Part shown: positions 8,914 to 16,905 of the stretch, piece by piece
Layout of the letters: each line of letters opens with the position of its first letter
How positions within the stretch are numbered: the first letter of the stretch is position 1
NCBI RefSeq assembly: GCF_014705655.1
Contig: NZ_JACXIY010000032.1
Coordinates: forward strand, 1 to 64,000
DNA length: 64,000 nt
Origin: Paenibacillus arenilitoris
GTDB lineage: Bacteria; Bacillota; Bacilli; Paenibacillales; Paenibacillaceae
Reading direction: 5' to 3'
Translations under genes and position numbers: made by a program
The notes under the pieces: model-generated
Told to the model about the DNA's origin: nothing
Database searches by the model: none
The model's input: the letters and a program-made list of their open reading frames with translations, nothing else

Positions 8914-9204
8914 ATGCAAAAACCGGTGACGGATATGATGGAACATATGTCCCGCACGAATCAGCAACTTGCCCGCATATTGGACTCGGAACGCCATGTC
9001 GTTGTCCGGCTTTCCGAGGTGGTAAAGGCATTGCCGGATCATAACCCGGATTTCGGGGGCGCACCCGGCATTCTGGAAAGCACGCAGGCACTAACGCAAA
9101 GCATCGTTGCCTATTTGAACAGTCTTGCCAACCTGGAGGAAACGATTGCGGCACAGCTAACCTTCGTCGTCCGCGAGTTGAACGAGGGCGATGAATCCGA
9201 ATAA
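8914..9204 (+). CDS. small helical protein, first of three paralogues
   Basis: 96 residues, predicted almost wholly helical, no signal peptide or membrane segment. It contains QQLARILDSERH near residues 18-29 and LEETIAAQLTFVV near 73-85; both segments recur in the third protein of the set and the first also, weakly, in the second. Ends acidic. The start follows AAAGGAGGTT. I do not recognise a function. Its position between a tagged glycosyltransferase and a tagged basic protein suggests a structural or adaptor role in the same surface-assembly process. Confidence 0.75.
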   Translation: MQKPVTDMMEHMSRTNQQLARILDSERHVVVRLSEVVKALPDHNPDFGGAPGILESTQALTQSIVAYLNSLANLEETIAAQLTFVVRELNEGDESE

Positions 9205-9228
9205 CGGGCATGGAAGGAGGTTGCGGTC

Positions 9229-9528
9229 ATGTTGACCCGGGAACAATCGTATTTGCGCATGCTGAAATCGACGGTCAATATGCAGTGGAACATCGCATCT
9301 ATCCTGGATGCGAAGGCGGCGGAGACGGAGAAAATGAAGAACTGGTATCTTAATCATATTCATGCCGAAGTTTTCGACAGCCACCAGAAGCAGCTGGGGC
9401 AGTCCTTGCAGCTGCACGAGCAGGTCATCGAAATGATCGACGGCATCACCAAGCTGAATATGGGCATCGTGTCCGTCATGAGAGCCGTGCTGAAGGAAAA
9501 CGAAGACGAGGATGAGGTTGAGGTTTGA
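9229..9528 (+). CDS. small helical protein, second of three paralogues
   Basis: 99 residues with helical character and an acidic tail (ENEDEDEVEV). The segment WNIASILDAKAAE near residue 20 matches the ARILDS segment of its two neighbours. A strong site, GGAAGGAGGTT, precedes the ATG. Its stop overlaps the next start as TGATG, so the two are translationally coupled. No catalytic motif is visible and no function is assigned. Confidence 0.75.
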   Translation: MLTREQSYLRMLKSTVNMQWNIASILDAKAAETEKMKNWYLNHIHAEVFDSHQKQLGQSLQLHEQVIEMIDGITKLNMGIVSVMRAVLKENEDEDEVEV

Positions 9529-9851
9529 TGCGAAGCAAGCTGCCGGAATACGAAGCGAAAGCCGCTCTATTGCTCTCTCTCGCGAAGAGTCAAGAGGCGC
9601 TGGCAAGAATATTGGACAGCATTGCCGAACTGTCCGAATGTTCGCCGGGCATGGCCTCCATGCTGAGGGACAACGTATGCGCCATGACGAGCCTGCAGGA
9701 AACGATCGCCGATGCGGTAACGGAGATGAAATGGCGCAGGCGACGCGTTAAGCGCGGGCTGCCCGGCAAGCCATGGCTGAAGCCCTCGGCTTCCATTAGG
9801 CGGAAAATATCGTTAACGGAACGATCGTATACGGCCAAGGGAGGCGCATAA
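9528..9851 (+). CDS. small helical protein with basic tail, third of three paralogues
   Basis: 107 residues when started at the ATG that overlaps the previous stop. Residues about 20-40 (EALARILDSIAELSE) and 56-68 (LQETIADAVTEM) match the first protein. The final ~35 residues are Arg/Lys-rich (WRRRRVKRG). The mix of an acidic paralogue and a basic-tailed paralogue in one operon hints at a charge-complementary complex, which is inference only. Confidence 0.72.
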   Translation: MRSKLPEYEAKAALLLSLAKSQEALARILDSIAELSECSPGMASMLRDNVCAMTSLQETIADAVTEMKWRRRRVKRGLPGKPWLKPSASIRRKISLTERSYTAKGGA

Positions 9852-9857
9852 GGACGA

Positions 9858-10094
9858 ATGGGCAAACCGAATGAAGCGCAGAGCGCGGGCCTAGCCGCGG
9901 GGCCGCGTCCCAAAACGAGCCGGAAGCCCGGCAAAAAAACGATGATGCGGCGCAAGCCGGTGCGAAGGTATCGGCTGATGCAAGAGGAAATAGAACAGGC
10001 GCAGCTCGGGCATACCTATAATGAGGGATATAACGCCGGATTCGCCAAAGGGTTCGAAGACGGGCATCAGAAAGCCTACGAGCAGCAGCGCTAA
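9858..10094 (+). CDS. small basic protein with C-terminal GYxxG helix
   Basis: 78 residues. The first ~45 are Lys/Arg/Pro-rich, and the end carries the repeating glycine-aromatic helix GYNAGFAKGFEDGHQKAY. The same layout is found in the proteins at 19415-19714 and 23518-23826, and the same helix sits at the N-terminus of nearby glycosyltransferases. It starts 6 bases after the previous gene, so it belongs to the same operon. No enzyme domain fits. I infer a scaffold or docking partner for the tagged enzymes. Confidence 0.78.
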   Translation: MGKPNEAQSAGLAAGPRPKTSRKPGKKTMMRRKPVRRYRLMQEEIEQAQLGHTYNEGYNAGFAKGFEDGHQKAYEQQR

Positions 10095-10108
10095 AGCGGA
10101 ACTGGTCG

Positions 10109-10163
10109 GAGCCTTATATCGCGGATGTTCCCACGGATCGGAATACGTTCGGATATAAGGCTT
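10109..10163. terminator. bidirectional terminator between convergent genes
   Basis: Long inverted repeat with outer arms GCCTTATATC (10111-10120) and GATATAAGGC (10152-10161), a partly paired inner loop, and T-rich flanks on both sides. It separates the basic-protein gene from convergent fabH. Confidence 0.6.
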
Positions 10164-10173
10164 ATTCGGCGTA

Positions 10174-11181
10174 CTATAGAGACCAGCGAAGAATGACGCC
10201 CGCTTGGGTCAATCCGCCGCCGAAGCCGTAGAGCAGCATCAGCTGTCCGGGGCGGACGGAGCCTGCCTTGACGGCCTCGTCGATGGCGAGCGGAATGGAT
10301 GCGGCGGACGTATTGCCGAAATGCTTGATGCTCGAAAGCGCACGATCGAGAGCGATGCCCGTTCTTTCGCACAGCGCCTCGATGATGCGCATGTTCGCGC
10401 TATGCGGAATAAACCAGTCCACTTCGGAAGGGGACAAGCCGCCGCGATCAAGGAGCGCGTTAATCCCTTCCGCTACCTCGCTGATCGCCCACCGGTAAAC
10501 TTCCCGTCCGTTCTGGACGATATAACCGTTCGTGAGGATGCCGTGTTCCCCGATGGCAGGCGATAATGCGCAGCGGTACAGCAGGTGGCCGCGATCGCCG
10601 TCGGTCCTTGCATACGCGGCGAGCAGGTCGCCTTGGCCGTCCGCCGCCGTCTCCATCAGTACGGCGCCTGCTCCGTCGCCGAACAGGATACAGGTCGTCC
10701 GGTCGGTATAATCCGTAATTTTCGAAAGCGTCTCCGCGCCGATGACGAGCACTTTGCGATGCGCGCCGGATAGCAATAACCCGCTTGCAAGCTGGATGGC
10801 CGCCGTGAAGCCGGCACAGGCGGCCTGCATGTCCGCGGCTCCGCAGTCCTTCATGCCGTAATGGGCCTGCACCCTCGAGGCAACGCTCGGAAATACGGTA
10901 TCGGGCGTAGAGGTCGCGACGATGATATAGTCGACATCCTCCACGGTAACGCCGTAACGACGGATCATGTCGTCGACGGCGGCAATGCTCAGATCGCTCG
11001 CGAACTGGTTATCCGCGGCGATTCGGCGCTCCTTGATGCCGGTCCGCTGCACGATCCATTCATCGCTCGTGTCGACCAGCTTCTCCAGATCGCCATTCGT
11101 TAATACCCGTTCCGGAACATACGAACCGATCGCGGTGACGACGGCGTTGGAACGGAAAGGAAAAGGTTTGGATACGCTCAT
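10174..11181 (-). CDS. fabH: 3-oxoacyl-ACP synthase III
   Basis: Condenses acyl-CoA with malonyl-ACP to start fatty-acid synthesis. The start at 11181 (MSVSKPFPF, with GGAAGGATG upstream) gives 335 residues, typical for FabH; an earlier ATG at 11214 has no site and would place 11 unusual residues in front. The Cys-His-Asn triad is present in AACAGFTAA, IPHSANMR and HFGNTSAAS. No other fatty-acid gene adjoins it, so this may be a second, stand-alone FabH. A FapR-type operator lies just upstream, so control by malonyl-CoA is likely. Confidence 0.92.
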   Translation of the reverse strand: MSVSKPFPFRSNAVVTAIGSYVPERVLTNGDLEKLVDTSDEWIVQRTGIKERRIAADNQFASDLSIAAVDDMIRRYGVTVEDVDYIIVATSTPDTVFPSVASRVQAHYGMKDCGAADMQAACAGFTAAIQLASGLLLSGAHRKVLVIGAETLSKITDYTDRTTCILFGDGAGAVLMETAADGQGDLLAAYARTDGDRGHLLYRCALSPAIGEHGILTNGYIVQNGREVYRWAISEVAEGINALLDRGGLSPSEVDWFIPHSANMRIIEALCERTGIALDRALSSIKHFGNTSAASIPLAIDEAVKAGSVRPGQLMLLYGFGGGLTQAGVILRWSL

Positions 11182-11204
11182 GCTGCACACATCCTTCCAC
11201 CAAA

Positions 11205-11234
11205 TTAGTACCAAGTACTATTAGTTGATACTAA
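11205..11234. promoter_or_regulatory. FapR-type operator upstream of fabH
   Basis: TTAGTACCAAGTACTAT at 11205-11221 closely matches the FapR palindrome known from Bacilli (TTAGTACCTRGTAYTAA). It abuts a second dyad, TTAGTTGATACTAA (11221-11234). The site lies 24 bases before the fabH start, in the expected promoter position. Confidence 0.75.
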
Positions 11235-11350
11235 TTTACTCGACCGGAGCGTTTTTGTCAATGCCGTTCATCGTGAATAGCGGCAGGCGTAATGGCGAAC
11301 GCTAAGAATCGGGCATGAAGTCTGATCATACCGAAACGGAGGATGACGAT

Positions 11351-12085
11351 ATGCGCAAGCAAATGACGGCTTTGTCCGCCGGCATGCTGCTGACTGCCGC
11401 GATGCTGACCGGCTGTATGGAGAAGCAAGGCGATTTAGGGAACAAGAACATTCGTACAAACAGCGTAAGGACCGATGCCAACGGCAATCTGGTAAGGGAC
11501 AAGCGGTTCGCGGTCGATCAAATGAACGAAATGAACCGCGTGGGCGGACGTCGGCTCAACAGCAACAACCTCGTCGGGTCTCATAAAAATTACCGAATGG
11601 AAATGAGCGAGAAAATCGCGGATGGCGTAGCACGGCTTGAGGCGGTCAAATCGTCGTATGTATTGCTCACCGATCATAACGCGTACGTAGCCGTGTCGCT
11701 GCATGAAGGGGAGCCTGCGGGCGATCCGAAAACGATGAGCCGCACGAATTCCGGCTACATGGGCAAGGAAGGCGCGCGTATGAGCAGAAAAATGAGCGCC
11801 TTGGCGACAGGTCAGCACATGCTGACGGATCAATTGAAGGACGAGATCGCGCGCGAAGTGAAACGGTTAAAGCCGGACCTCGAGCAGGTCTACGTATCGG
11901 CGAATCCCGATTTTGTCGGCCGGTTGAATGCCTACATGAACGACGTGAAGCTCGGACATCCGATCCAAAGCTTTATCGCCGAATTCAACGCGATGGCCGA
12001 GCGGATATTTTCCGCCCCGTCCGGCGAAAGCGGCAAGCCGGTCAAGAGCGCCGGCATGAATAAGAAAAGAATCCTATACGATTGA
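11351..12085 (+). CDS. YhcN/YlaJ family sporulation lipoprotein
   Basis: 244 residues starting at 11351, where GGAGG precedes the ATG and the product opens with a short signal peptide and lipobox LTGC (Cys22). The earlier in-frame ATG at 11315 would spoil the signal. The C-terminal ~110 residues (SALATGQHMLTDQLKDEIA, then VYVSANPDFVGRL) match the YhcN/YlaJ family of spore-membrane lipoproteins. In Bacillus subtilis yhcN is expressed in the forespore. The protein should be lipid-anchored outside the membrane. It sits alone, ahead of its own terminator, and divergently from fabH. Confidence 0.87.
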   Translation: MRKQMTALSAGMLLTAAMLTGCMEKQGDLGNKNIRTNSVRTDANGNLVRDKRFAVDQMNEMNRVGGRRLNSNNLVGSHKNYRMEMSEKIADGVARLEAVKSSYVLLTDHNAYVAVSLHEGEPAGDPKTMSRTNSGYMGKEGARMSRKMSALATGQHMLTDQLKDEIAREVKRLKPDLEQVYVSANPDFVGRLNAYMNDVKLGHPIQSFIAEFNAMAERIFSAPSGESGKPVKSAGMNKKRILYD

Positions 12086-12095
12086 AAATAAACCC

Positions 12096-12127
12096 AAAAT
12101 GCACCTATATGGCATAGGTGCATTTTT
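12096..12127. terminator. strong bidirectional terminator
   Basis: Arms AATGCACCTAT and ATAGGTGCATT around a short loop, with A-run and T-run flanks. It serves the lipoprotein gene and the convergent glycosyltransferase at 12150. Confidence 0.88.
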
Positions 12128-12149
12128 CAACTTGCAATATACAACAATT

Positions 12150-12839
12150 TCAGGAAATGTATGGGGTGAAATGATTCGTATAACGGACCAGTTTACAGTA
12201 CTTCATATACCTTTTGGTGCTCTTTTTTTGCGTATGCGACTGTACGTTTTTTCTTCTGACGCAGACATAATTTTTTTTGGAAACGGAATAAATGCGATAT
12301 CCCTTTTTTCTGCATCTTCGCGTCCATTCCGAATCGGTGCCCACCAATCTATTTTCAGGAAACTTCACTTTTCTCCACACCGATTTTTTGAAAAGCAACG
12401 TTCCTCCCTTAACGGATCTTTGATAGCCTAACTCGCTTCCGGCGCGGAACACCATAAGCGCTTTTGTTTCTTCAAAATAAAGGTAGGAGGTCGTTTTGCC
12501 GATAATGCTGGCTTTGCCTGCCTTTAAAGCATTAACGGACTCGCTTAAATATTGGGCTCCGTAATAATCGTCGTCATCGAATTTGGTGACGATGCCTTCC
12601 TTGGCTTTGGCGATCGCGAAGTTTAAACATTTGCCCAGCGTATAATGCTGCGGCAATTTATAAACCCTGACTTGATTATTGGGATAACGTCTGGCCCGTC
12701 TTCTCCAAAGCTTTAAGTTCATATCGTTTTTATTCAATACAATGATCATTTCTTTTGGCTTCACGGTTTGCCGATTATAGTTGGCAAACACATTGTTCAT
12801 ATAGGCGGATCTCATGGTGCATGCGACAATGGTGACCAC
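12150..12839 (-). CDS. family 2 glycosyltransferase
   Basis: 229 residues, a single GT-A catalytic domain. It begins directly with the strand VTIVACTMRS and has the metal-binding FDDDDYY at about residue 87. It ends in a Lys/Arg-rich stretch with no membrane segment, so it should be cytosolic and peripheral. The start is GTG at 12839 with GAGGGG upstream. It lies 27 bases downstream of the family 4 transferase and shares its promoter. Spore-surface transferases such as CgeD have similar size and layout, but I cannot name an orthologue or donor sugar. It lacks the GYxxG tag found in the plus-strand transferases. Confidence 0.86.
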   Translation of the reverse strand: MVTIVACTMRSAYMNNVFANYNRQTVKPKEMIIVLNKNDMNLKLWRRRARRYPNNQVRVYKLPQHYTLGKCLNFAIAKAKEGIVTKFDDDDYYGAQYLSESVNALKAGKASIIGKTTSYLYFEETKALMVFRAGSELGYQRSVKGGTLLFKKSVWRKVKFPENRLVGTDSEWTRRCRKKGYRIYSVSKKNYVCVRRKNVQSHTQKKSTKRYMKYCKLVRYTNHFTPYIS

Positions 12840-12866
12840 TTACTATCAGCCCCTCGCGTTTTAATT

Positions 12867-13856
12867 TCATTTCCGGTTGCTCCAAACGGCATTTTTTATA
12901 ATCCTATACTTCTTTTCATTGATTATTTTTTTGTACAGCCTCAAATACTTGCTCGTCATCGAACGGTCGGAGAAATGCTTCTTCACATATTGCCTGCACG
13001 CAGCCGCAGAGGGAAATCGATCTCGCGACTTGACCTTCGCTATCATTTCGTTCGTATTGCGGCAAAGCAGCTGCGGCATTCCTCTTAATACTTCCGGCAC
13101 CGCGCCGCCGCTCTTGAATCCGAGTACGGGCGTGCCGCTCGCGAGCGCTTCAATGAGGACGAGACCGAACGGCTCATCCCAAGTCGATGTAAATAGCACG
13201 CAGCTTGCGCGTGATAACAGATCCAGCTTCTTCCTGCCGCCAACGGGTCCCACGTAGCGAATGCGTTTGTTTAGATGAGGCTTGATTCTCGATTCATAAT
13301 AGCGTTTATCATTGATCGGGCCGGCAAGGATGAGCATCTTCCCCGTTTTCTTTGCGACCTCGATAGCGTGATGAACGCCTTTTTCCTCGATTAACCGGCC
13401 TAGAAACAGTAAATAATCGTATTTCTTTATTCGAAAATGGTAATCCTCGACCCGGATTCCGTTATGCACGAAATAGCCTTTATTTTTGCCGTATTTTCTC
13501 AGAATCGTCCGACTTACGTATACGGGGATTTGAACCCGGTTTACCCCTTTGGAATGGGAGCTTCGGATCGTTGGGACGGGCGGGTTGGTTCTGGCTACGA
13601 TGCCGTAATGGTCATGGATGAAATCAACGTCGCGCGGCAAATTTTTTTTAATGAAAGCAAGCTGCTTCTTGGGATTATTGGACGGATATTCGAAGGTCTT
13701 GCTGGAACGGGTCTTGGAACCTCTCTTGGCGAACAAGATGACCTTATGCCCTCGCCTTACAAGCTCCTCGGTCAAGTAATGGACTTCCCGCTGCGTGCCG
13801 CCGTAATCTTTGGGAGGAACCGGTATGGTATTGTTCGAAATTTGAGCTATCTTCAA
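12867..13856 (-). CDS. family 4 glycosyltransferase, CotSA-like
   Basis: GT-B fold, 329 residues from TTG at 13856 (LKIAQISNNTIPVPP, with AAGGAG upstream). An in-frame ATG at 13898 would add 14 residues not typical of the family. The N-terminal domain has PKDYGGTQREV; the C-terminal domain has FLGRLIEEKGVHHAIE and the E-x7-E motif in WDEPFGLVLIEALASGTPV. Retaining transferase, cytosolic, donor unknown. In Bacillus subtilis CotSA and YtcC are family 4 proteins of the spore coat. The candidate sigma-K promoter just upstream supports a similar setting. Confidence 0.87.
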   Translation of the reverse strand: MKIAQISNNTIPVPPKDYGGTQREVHYLTEELVRRGHKVILFAKRGSKTRSSKTFEYPSNNPKKQLAFIKKNLPRDVDFIHDHYGIVARTNPPVPTIRSSHSKGVNRVQIPVYVSRTILRKYGKNKGYFVHNGIRVEDYHFRIKKYDYLLFLGRLIEEKGVHHAIEVAKKTGKMLILAGPINDKRYYESRIKPHLNKRIRYVGPVGGRKKLDLLSRASCVLFTSTWDEPFGLVLIEALASGTPVLGFKSGGAVPEVLRGMPQLLCRNTNEMIAKVKSRDRFPSAAACRQYVKKHFSDRSMTSKYLRLYKKIINEKKYRIIKNAVWSNRK

Positions 13857-13902
13857 GATTTGCACAGCTCCTTCAGGTTCGTATCTTCCGTGCATCATGT
13901 CG

Positions 13903-13931
13903 TAGAATATGAAATTGGTTCGGTTCCCGTC
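13903..13931 (-). promoter_or_regulatory. candidate sigma-K promoter for the minus-strand glycosyltransferases
   Basis: On the minus strand: AC, 17 nt, CATATTCTA, a full match to the sigma-K consensus (AC, about 16-17 nt, CATAnnnTA). The -10 lies about 47 bases before the TTG start at 13856. Confidence 0.6.
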
Positions 13932-14057
13932 ACGGCGTTTTCCTTACATCTATGCACGGAATGGAAAGCTTTCCAGGACATCGCATGGGCCGAAATGAAA
14001 CGAATCATATCATGAAGGATCCGAACTTGTACTCGCCATATTTTCTAGCATGGTCCA

Positions 14058-14085
14058 AACATATCATTTTTCTTTTCATATACTA
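14058..14085 (+). promoter_or_regulatory. candidate sigma-K promoter for the sugar dehydrogenase
   Basis: AAC, 16 nt, CATATACTA: exact match to spacing and -10 consensus of sigma-K, 46 bases before the ATG at 14131. It is back to back with the minus-strand candidate in the same divergent spacer. Confidence 0.65.
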
Positions 14086-14130
14086 TCTCGACTAATCCAT
14101 TTTGCTGGAAAGTAGGCGAGAAATACGTAT

Positions 14131-15459
14131 ATGAGCGATCTTCATCCTCACGCGCAAAAAAATGAGCGGACTATCGCTATTGTCGGGCTTGGGTATGTCG
14201 GCCTTCCTTTAGCTTTGTTATTTGTTCAAAAAGGATTTCAAGTGATCGGAATCGATTTGGTTAGTCATAAAATTGATAGGCTTAACTCGGGAATAAGCTA
14301 TATCGACCAAATTCAAGACCGCGACATACAAGCCGCGCTCGATTCCAAACGCTTTGTTCCGTCCGTCCATTACAGCGAGCTGCAAAAGGCCGAGGCGGTT
14401 ATCATATGCGTTCCGACGCCGTTAACCGCTCATGGGACGCCCGATTTGAGCTACTTGACGCAAGCAGCCAAGGAAATCAGCAGGTATCTGCACAAGCGGC
14501 AGCTCGTTATACTGGAGAGCTCGACATATCCCGGCACGACGCGTGAAATTCTGCTCCCCCAATTAAATCAAGCCGGCTTAACGGTAGGTGCAGATTTTCA
14601 CGTAGCCTATTCGCCTGAACGGGTAGATCCCGGCAATCAGGAGTATGCCGTAGAAAGCATTCCGAAAGTGATCAGCGGCGTAACCCCGGGCTGCCTGGAT
14701 CGGGTGAAGGAGTTGTACGGCCAGGTATTTACACATGTATATCCCGTTTCTTCCACGGACGCGGCCGAGATGACGAAGATATTGGAAAATGCTTACCGAT
14801 TGGTCAATATTTCGTTTATCAATGAAATGGCCGTCATCTGCGACGCATTAAACCTGAATGCGTGGGAGATCATCGAGGCGGCCAAAACAAAGCCGTTCGG
14901 TTTCAAAGCGTTCTATCCGGGCCCGGGAGTCGGAGGCCATTGCATTCCCGTAGATCCTTCCTATTTAGTATGGAAAATCAATCAGTACGGCATCGATTCC
15001 GAATTCATTCAGCTCTCGAATGCGGTCAATCATAGGATGCCGTTGTATATTATTCAGCATCTCAAACGGCAGCTGGCTCCGAAAACATTGAAGGGCGCGG
15101 CCATTTTGGTATATGGGGCTGCTTATAAGGCGGATATAGCGGATTACCGGGAGTCGGCTTCCGTTGAATTGATCCATTTGCTTCAGCTCGAGGGAGCAGA
15201 GGTGTCGTATCATGATCCATATATACCGTCGCTGGAGGTAGACGGTCATAAAATGGCGAGTACGCCAATTACCGAGGCGATCTTAAAGAAATCGGACTGC
15301 GTCGTAATCGCGACCGATCATGCGAGCCTGCCGCTGTCGCTTCTGGCGGAGCATGCCCCGCTTATCTACGACACGCGGAACGTGACTAGCGGGTTAACCG
15401 GGAAAGCGAAGATCGTTAGGCTTGGAGGGGGCGATCAGCCACATGGTAAACAAAAATAA
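14131..15459 (+). CDS. UDP-N-acetylglucosamine/mannosamine 6-dehydrogenase (WbpA/TviB-like)
   Basis: Oxidises the C6 hydroxyl of a UDP-sugar to a uronic acid with NAD. 442 residues: Rossmann motif GLGYVGLP at about 19-26, an SSTYPGTT segment, the catalytic cysteine Cys271 in GVGGHCIPVDPSYL, and a C-terminal UDP-binding domain. The GGHCIPVDP form points to the N-acetyl-hexosamine dehydrogenases (WbpA, WecC, TviB) rather than UDP-glucose dehydrogenase, which has a GGSCFPKD-type motif. It would supply an acidic amino sugar for the surface glycan. It stands alone between a candidate sigma-K promoter and a terminator. Confidence 0.9.
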   Translation: MSDLHPHAQKNERTIAIVGLGYVGLPLALLFVQKGFQVIGIDLVSHKIDRLNSGISYIDQIQDRDIQAALDSKRFVPSVHYSELQKAEAVIICVPTPLTAHGTPDLSYLTQAAKEISRYLHKRQLVILESSTYPGTTREILLPQLNQAGLTVGADFHVAYSPERVDPGNQEYAVESIPKVISGVTPGCLDRVKELYGQVFTHVYPVSSTDAAEMTKILENAYRLVNISFINEMAVICDALNLNAWEIIEAAKTKPFGFKAFYPGPGVGGHCIPVDPSYLVWKINQYGIDSEFIQLSNAVNHRMPLYIIQHLKRQLAPKTLKGAAILVYGAAYKADIADYRESASVELIHLLQLEGAEVSYHDPYIPSLEVDGHKMASTPITEAILKKSDCVVIATDHASLPLSLLAEHAPLIYDTRNVTSGLTGKAKIVRLGGGDQPHGKQK

Positions 15460-15490
15460 AATAAGCGGCTGCCTAGCCGGAATAAAGGAG

Positions 15491-15531
15491 TTAGACTGAA
15501 ACCTTAACTGTGTTACAGTCTATTTTTATTT
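15491..15531 (+). terminator. Rho-independent terminator
   Basis: Arms TAGACTG and CAGTCTA followed by TTTTTATTT, about 30 bases after the dehydrogenase stop. Confidence 0.75.
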
Positions 15532-15573
15532 ATCTCAAAAGGTGTGATGAGCGCTGATAGTAACAGACGCCGT

Positions 15574-15601
15574 GACGGTCACATGGAACAATCATAATAT
15601 A
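15574..15601 (+). promoter_or_regulatory. candidate sigma-K promoter for the tagged glycosyltransferase operon
   Basis: GACG, 16 nt after AC, then CATAATATA, a full -10 match. It lies about 70 bases before the ATG at 15670 and after the terminator of the previous gene. Confidence 0.55.
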
Positions 15602-15669
15602 GGATAGGGTTAAATGCAGAGAATCACCAATCATCCTACCATTACAGACATACGGGAAGGAAAAAGATT

Positions 15670-16848
15670 ATGAAATCCAAAGATCATAAGGTCCGTCCTA
15701 AGCTGCTAATGCGAACAAAAAAAAAAAAAAATAGGGGAAGTAATCTGGCAGGAGCAGGATGGAGAAAACTGTTGCTCAAGAGGGAAAGGAGTCGATTGGA
15801 GGGCTATAACGTCGGGTGGAGATATGGTTACCGAGATGGGCGTTGGGCCGCAATTAAAGAAGGGATCTGTAAACCTAAAATAGCATACGTTATTCCGGGA
15901 TGCTCCATCTCCGGCGGGCTTGCGGTTATTCTCCAGCATGCCAACCGTTTGAAGCAGCGCGGATATGATGTCATTTTAATCTCAATGAATGAGAGTACTC
16001 AGGTTAACTGGTATCCCATTCAAGTTCCCATCGTTAAGAAGTCCGAAGCTCCGTCGGATCGAGACGTTGTTGTTGCAACGTTCTGGGCCACTTTGAATAC
16101 AGCAAGAAAAATTGAAGCCAAGAAACGAATCTATTTTATTCAGTCTGATGAATCGAGATTTTATTCACCTACTTCGTTGAAATCTAAGCTTGCCTATAAT
16201 ACGTACAAGACAAAAGATTTTACTTTTATGACGATGGCAGGCTGGTTAAAGAAGTGGCTGTTGCAACGATTCAAAAAACATGCCGTCTATATTCCGAATG
16301 GGCTGGATTCCGAACTCATGCATGAGACTATACCGATTGAGCCGAAAGGCGATCGAATCAGAGTTTTGCTTGAGGGACCGATTGCGGTGAAATACAAAGG
16401 AATGAGCGATGCATTTGCAGCCGTAAAGGAACTGGATTGCGAGGTATGGTGCGTTAGCTCCGCTGGCCGCCCCGATCCTTCTTGGCGCTGTGATAGATTC
16501 TATGAAGGCGTATCCTATGAAACCATGAAGCACATTTACTCCAGTTGTCATATACTGCTCAAAATGAGCAGGGTGGAAAGTTTTCTTTATCCGCCTCTTG
16601 AAATGATGGCCTGTGGAGGCGTTTCGGTCGTTGCGGAAGTAACAGGCACGGATGAATATTTAATCAACAATTATAATAGCTTGGTTATTCCGAATGATGT
16701 TAGGGCTGCGTCTGATGCGGTTCAAAGACTAATAGCAGATCAAGCTTTGCGTGAACGGCTAATAGCTGGTGGACATGAAACTGTTATGAAATGGGGCTGG
16801 GATCGGAGCATAGATATGTTGGAGCACGCGCTGACTGGTCACTTATAA
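15670..16848 (+). CDS. family 4 glycosyltransferase with basic leader and GYxxG tag
   Basis: 392 residues. Residues 1-42 are Lys/Arg-rich and include four lysines coded by a run of 15 adenines (15717-15731). Residues 44-60 carry the tag EGYNVGWRYGYRDGRW. About 69-390 form a GT-B domain with SISGGLAVILQHANRLKQRG near its start and the E-x7-E motif ESFLYPPLE near residue 300. GGGAAGGA precedes the ATG. It is first in a run with the CgeB-like gene and the family 2 gene downstream. The adenine run can slip in replication or transcription; a change of one base would stop the protein early. Donor and acceptor unknown. Confidence 0.87.
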   Translation: MKSKDHKVRPKLLMRTKKKKNRGSNLAGAGWRKLLLKRERSRLEGYNVGWRYGYRDGRWAAIKEGICKPKIAYVIPGCSISGGLAVILQHANRLKQRGYDVILISMNESTQVNWYPIQVPIVKKSEAPSDRDVVVATFWATLNTARKIEAKKRIYFIQSDESRFYSPTSLKSKLAYNTYKTKDFTFMTMAGWLKKWLLQRFKKHAVYIPNGLDSELMHETIPIEPKGDRIRVLLEGPIAVKYKGMSDAFAAVKELDCEVWCVSSAGRPDPSWRCDRFYEGVSYETMKHIYSSCHILLKMSRVESFLYPPLEMMACGGVSVVAEVTGTDEYLINNYNSLVIPNDVRAASDAVQRLIADQALRERLIAGGHETVMKWGWDRSIDMLEHALTGHL

Positions 16849-16905
16849 AGATGGAATTAAGGACGAGGTGAGATTATCCTGCAGCGAACAGTTAAAAAAC
16901 CAAGT

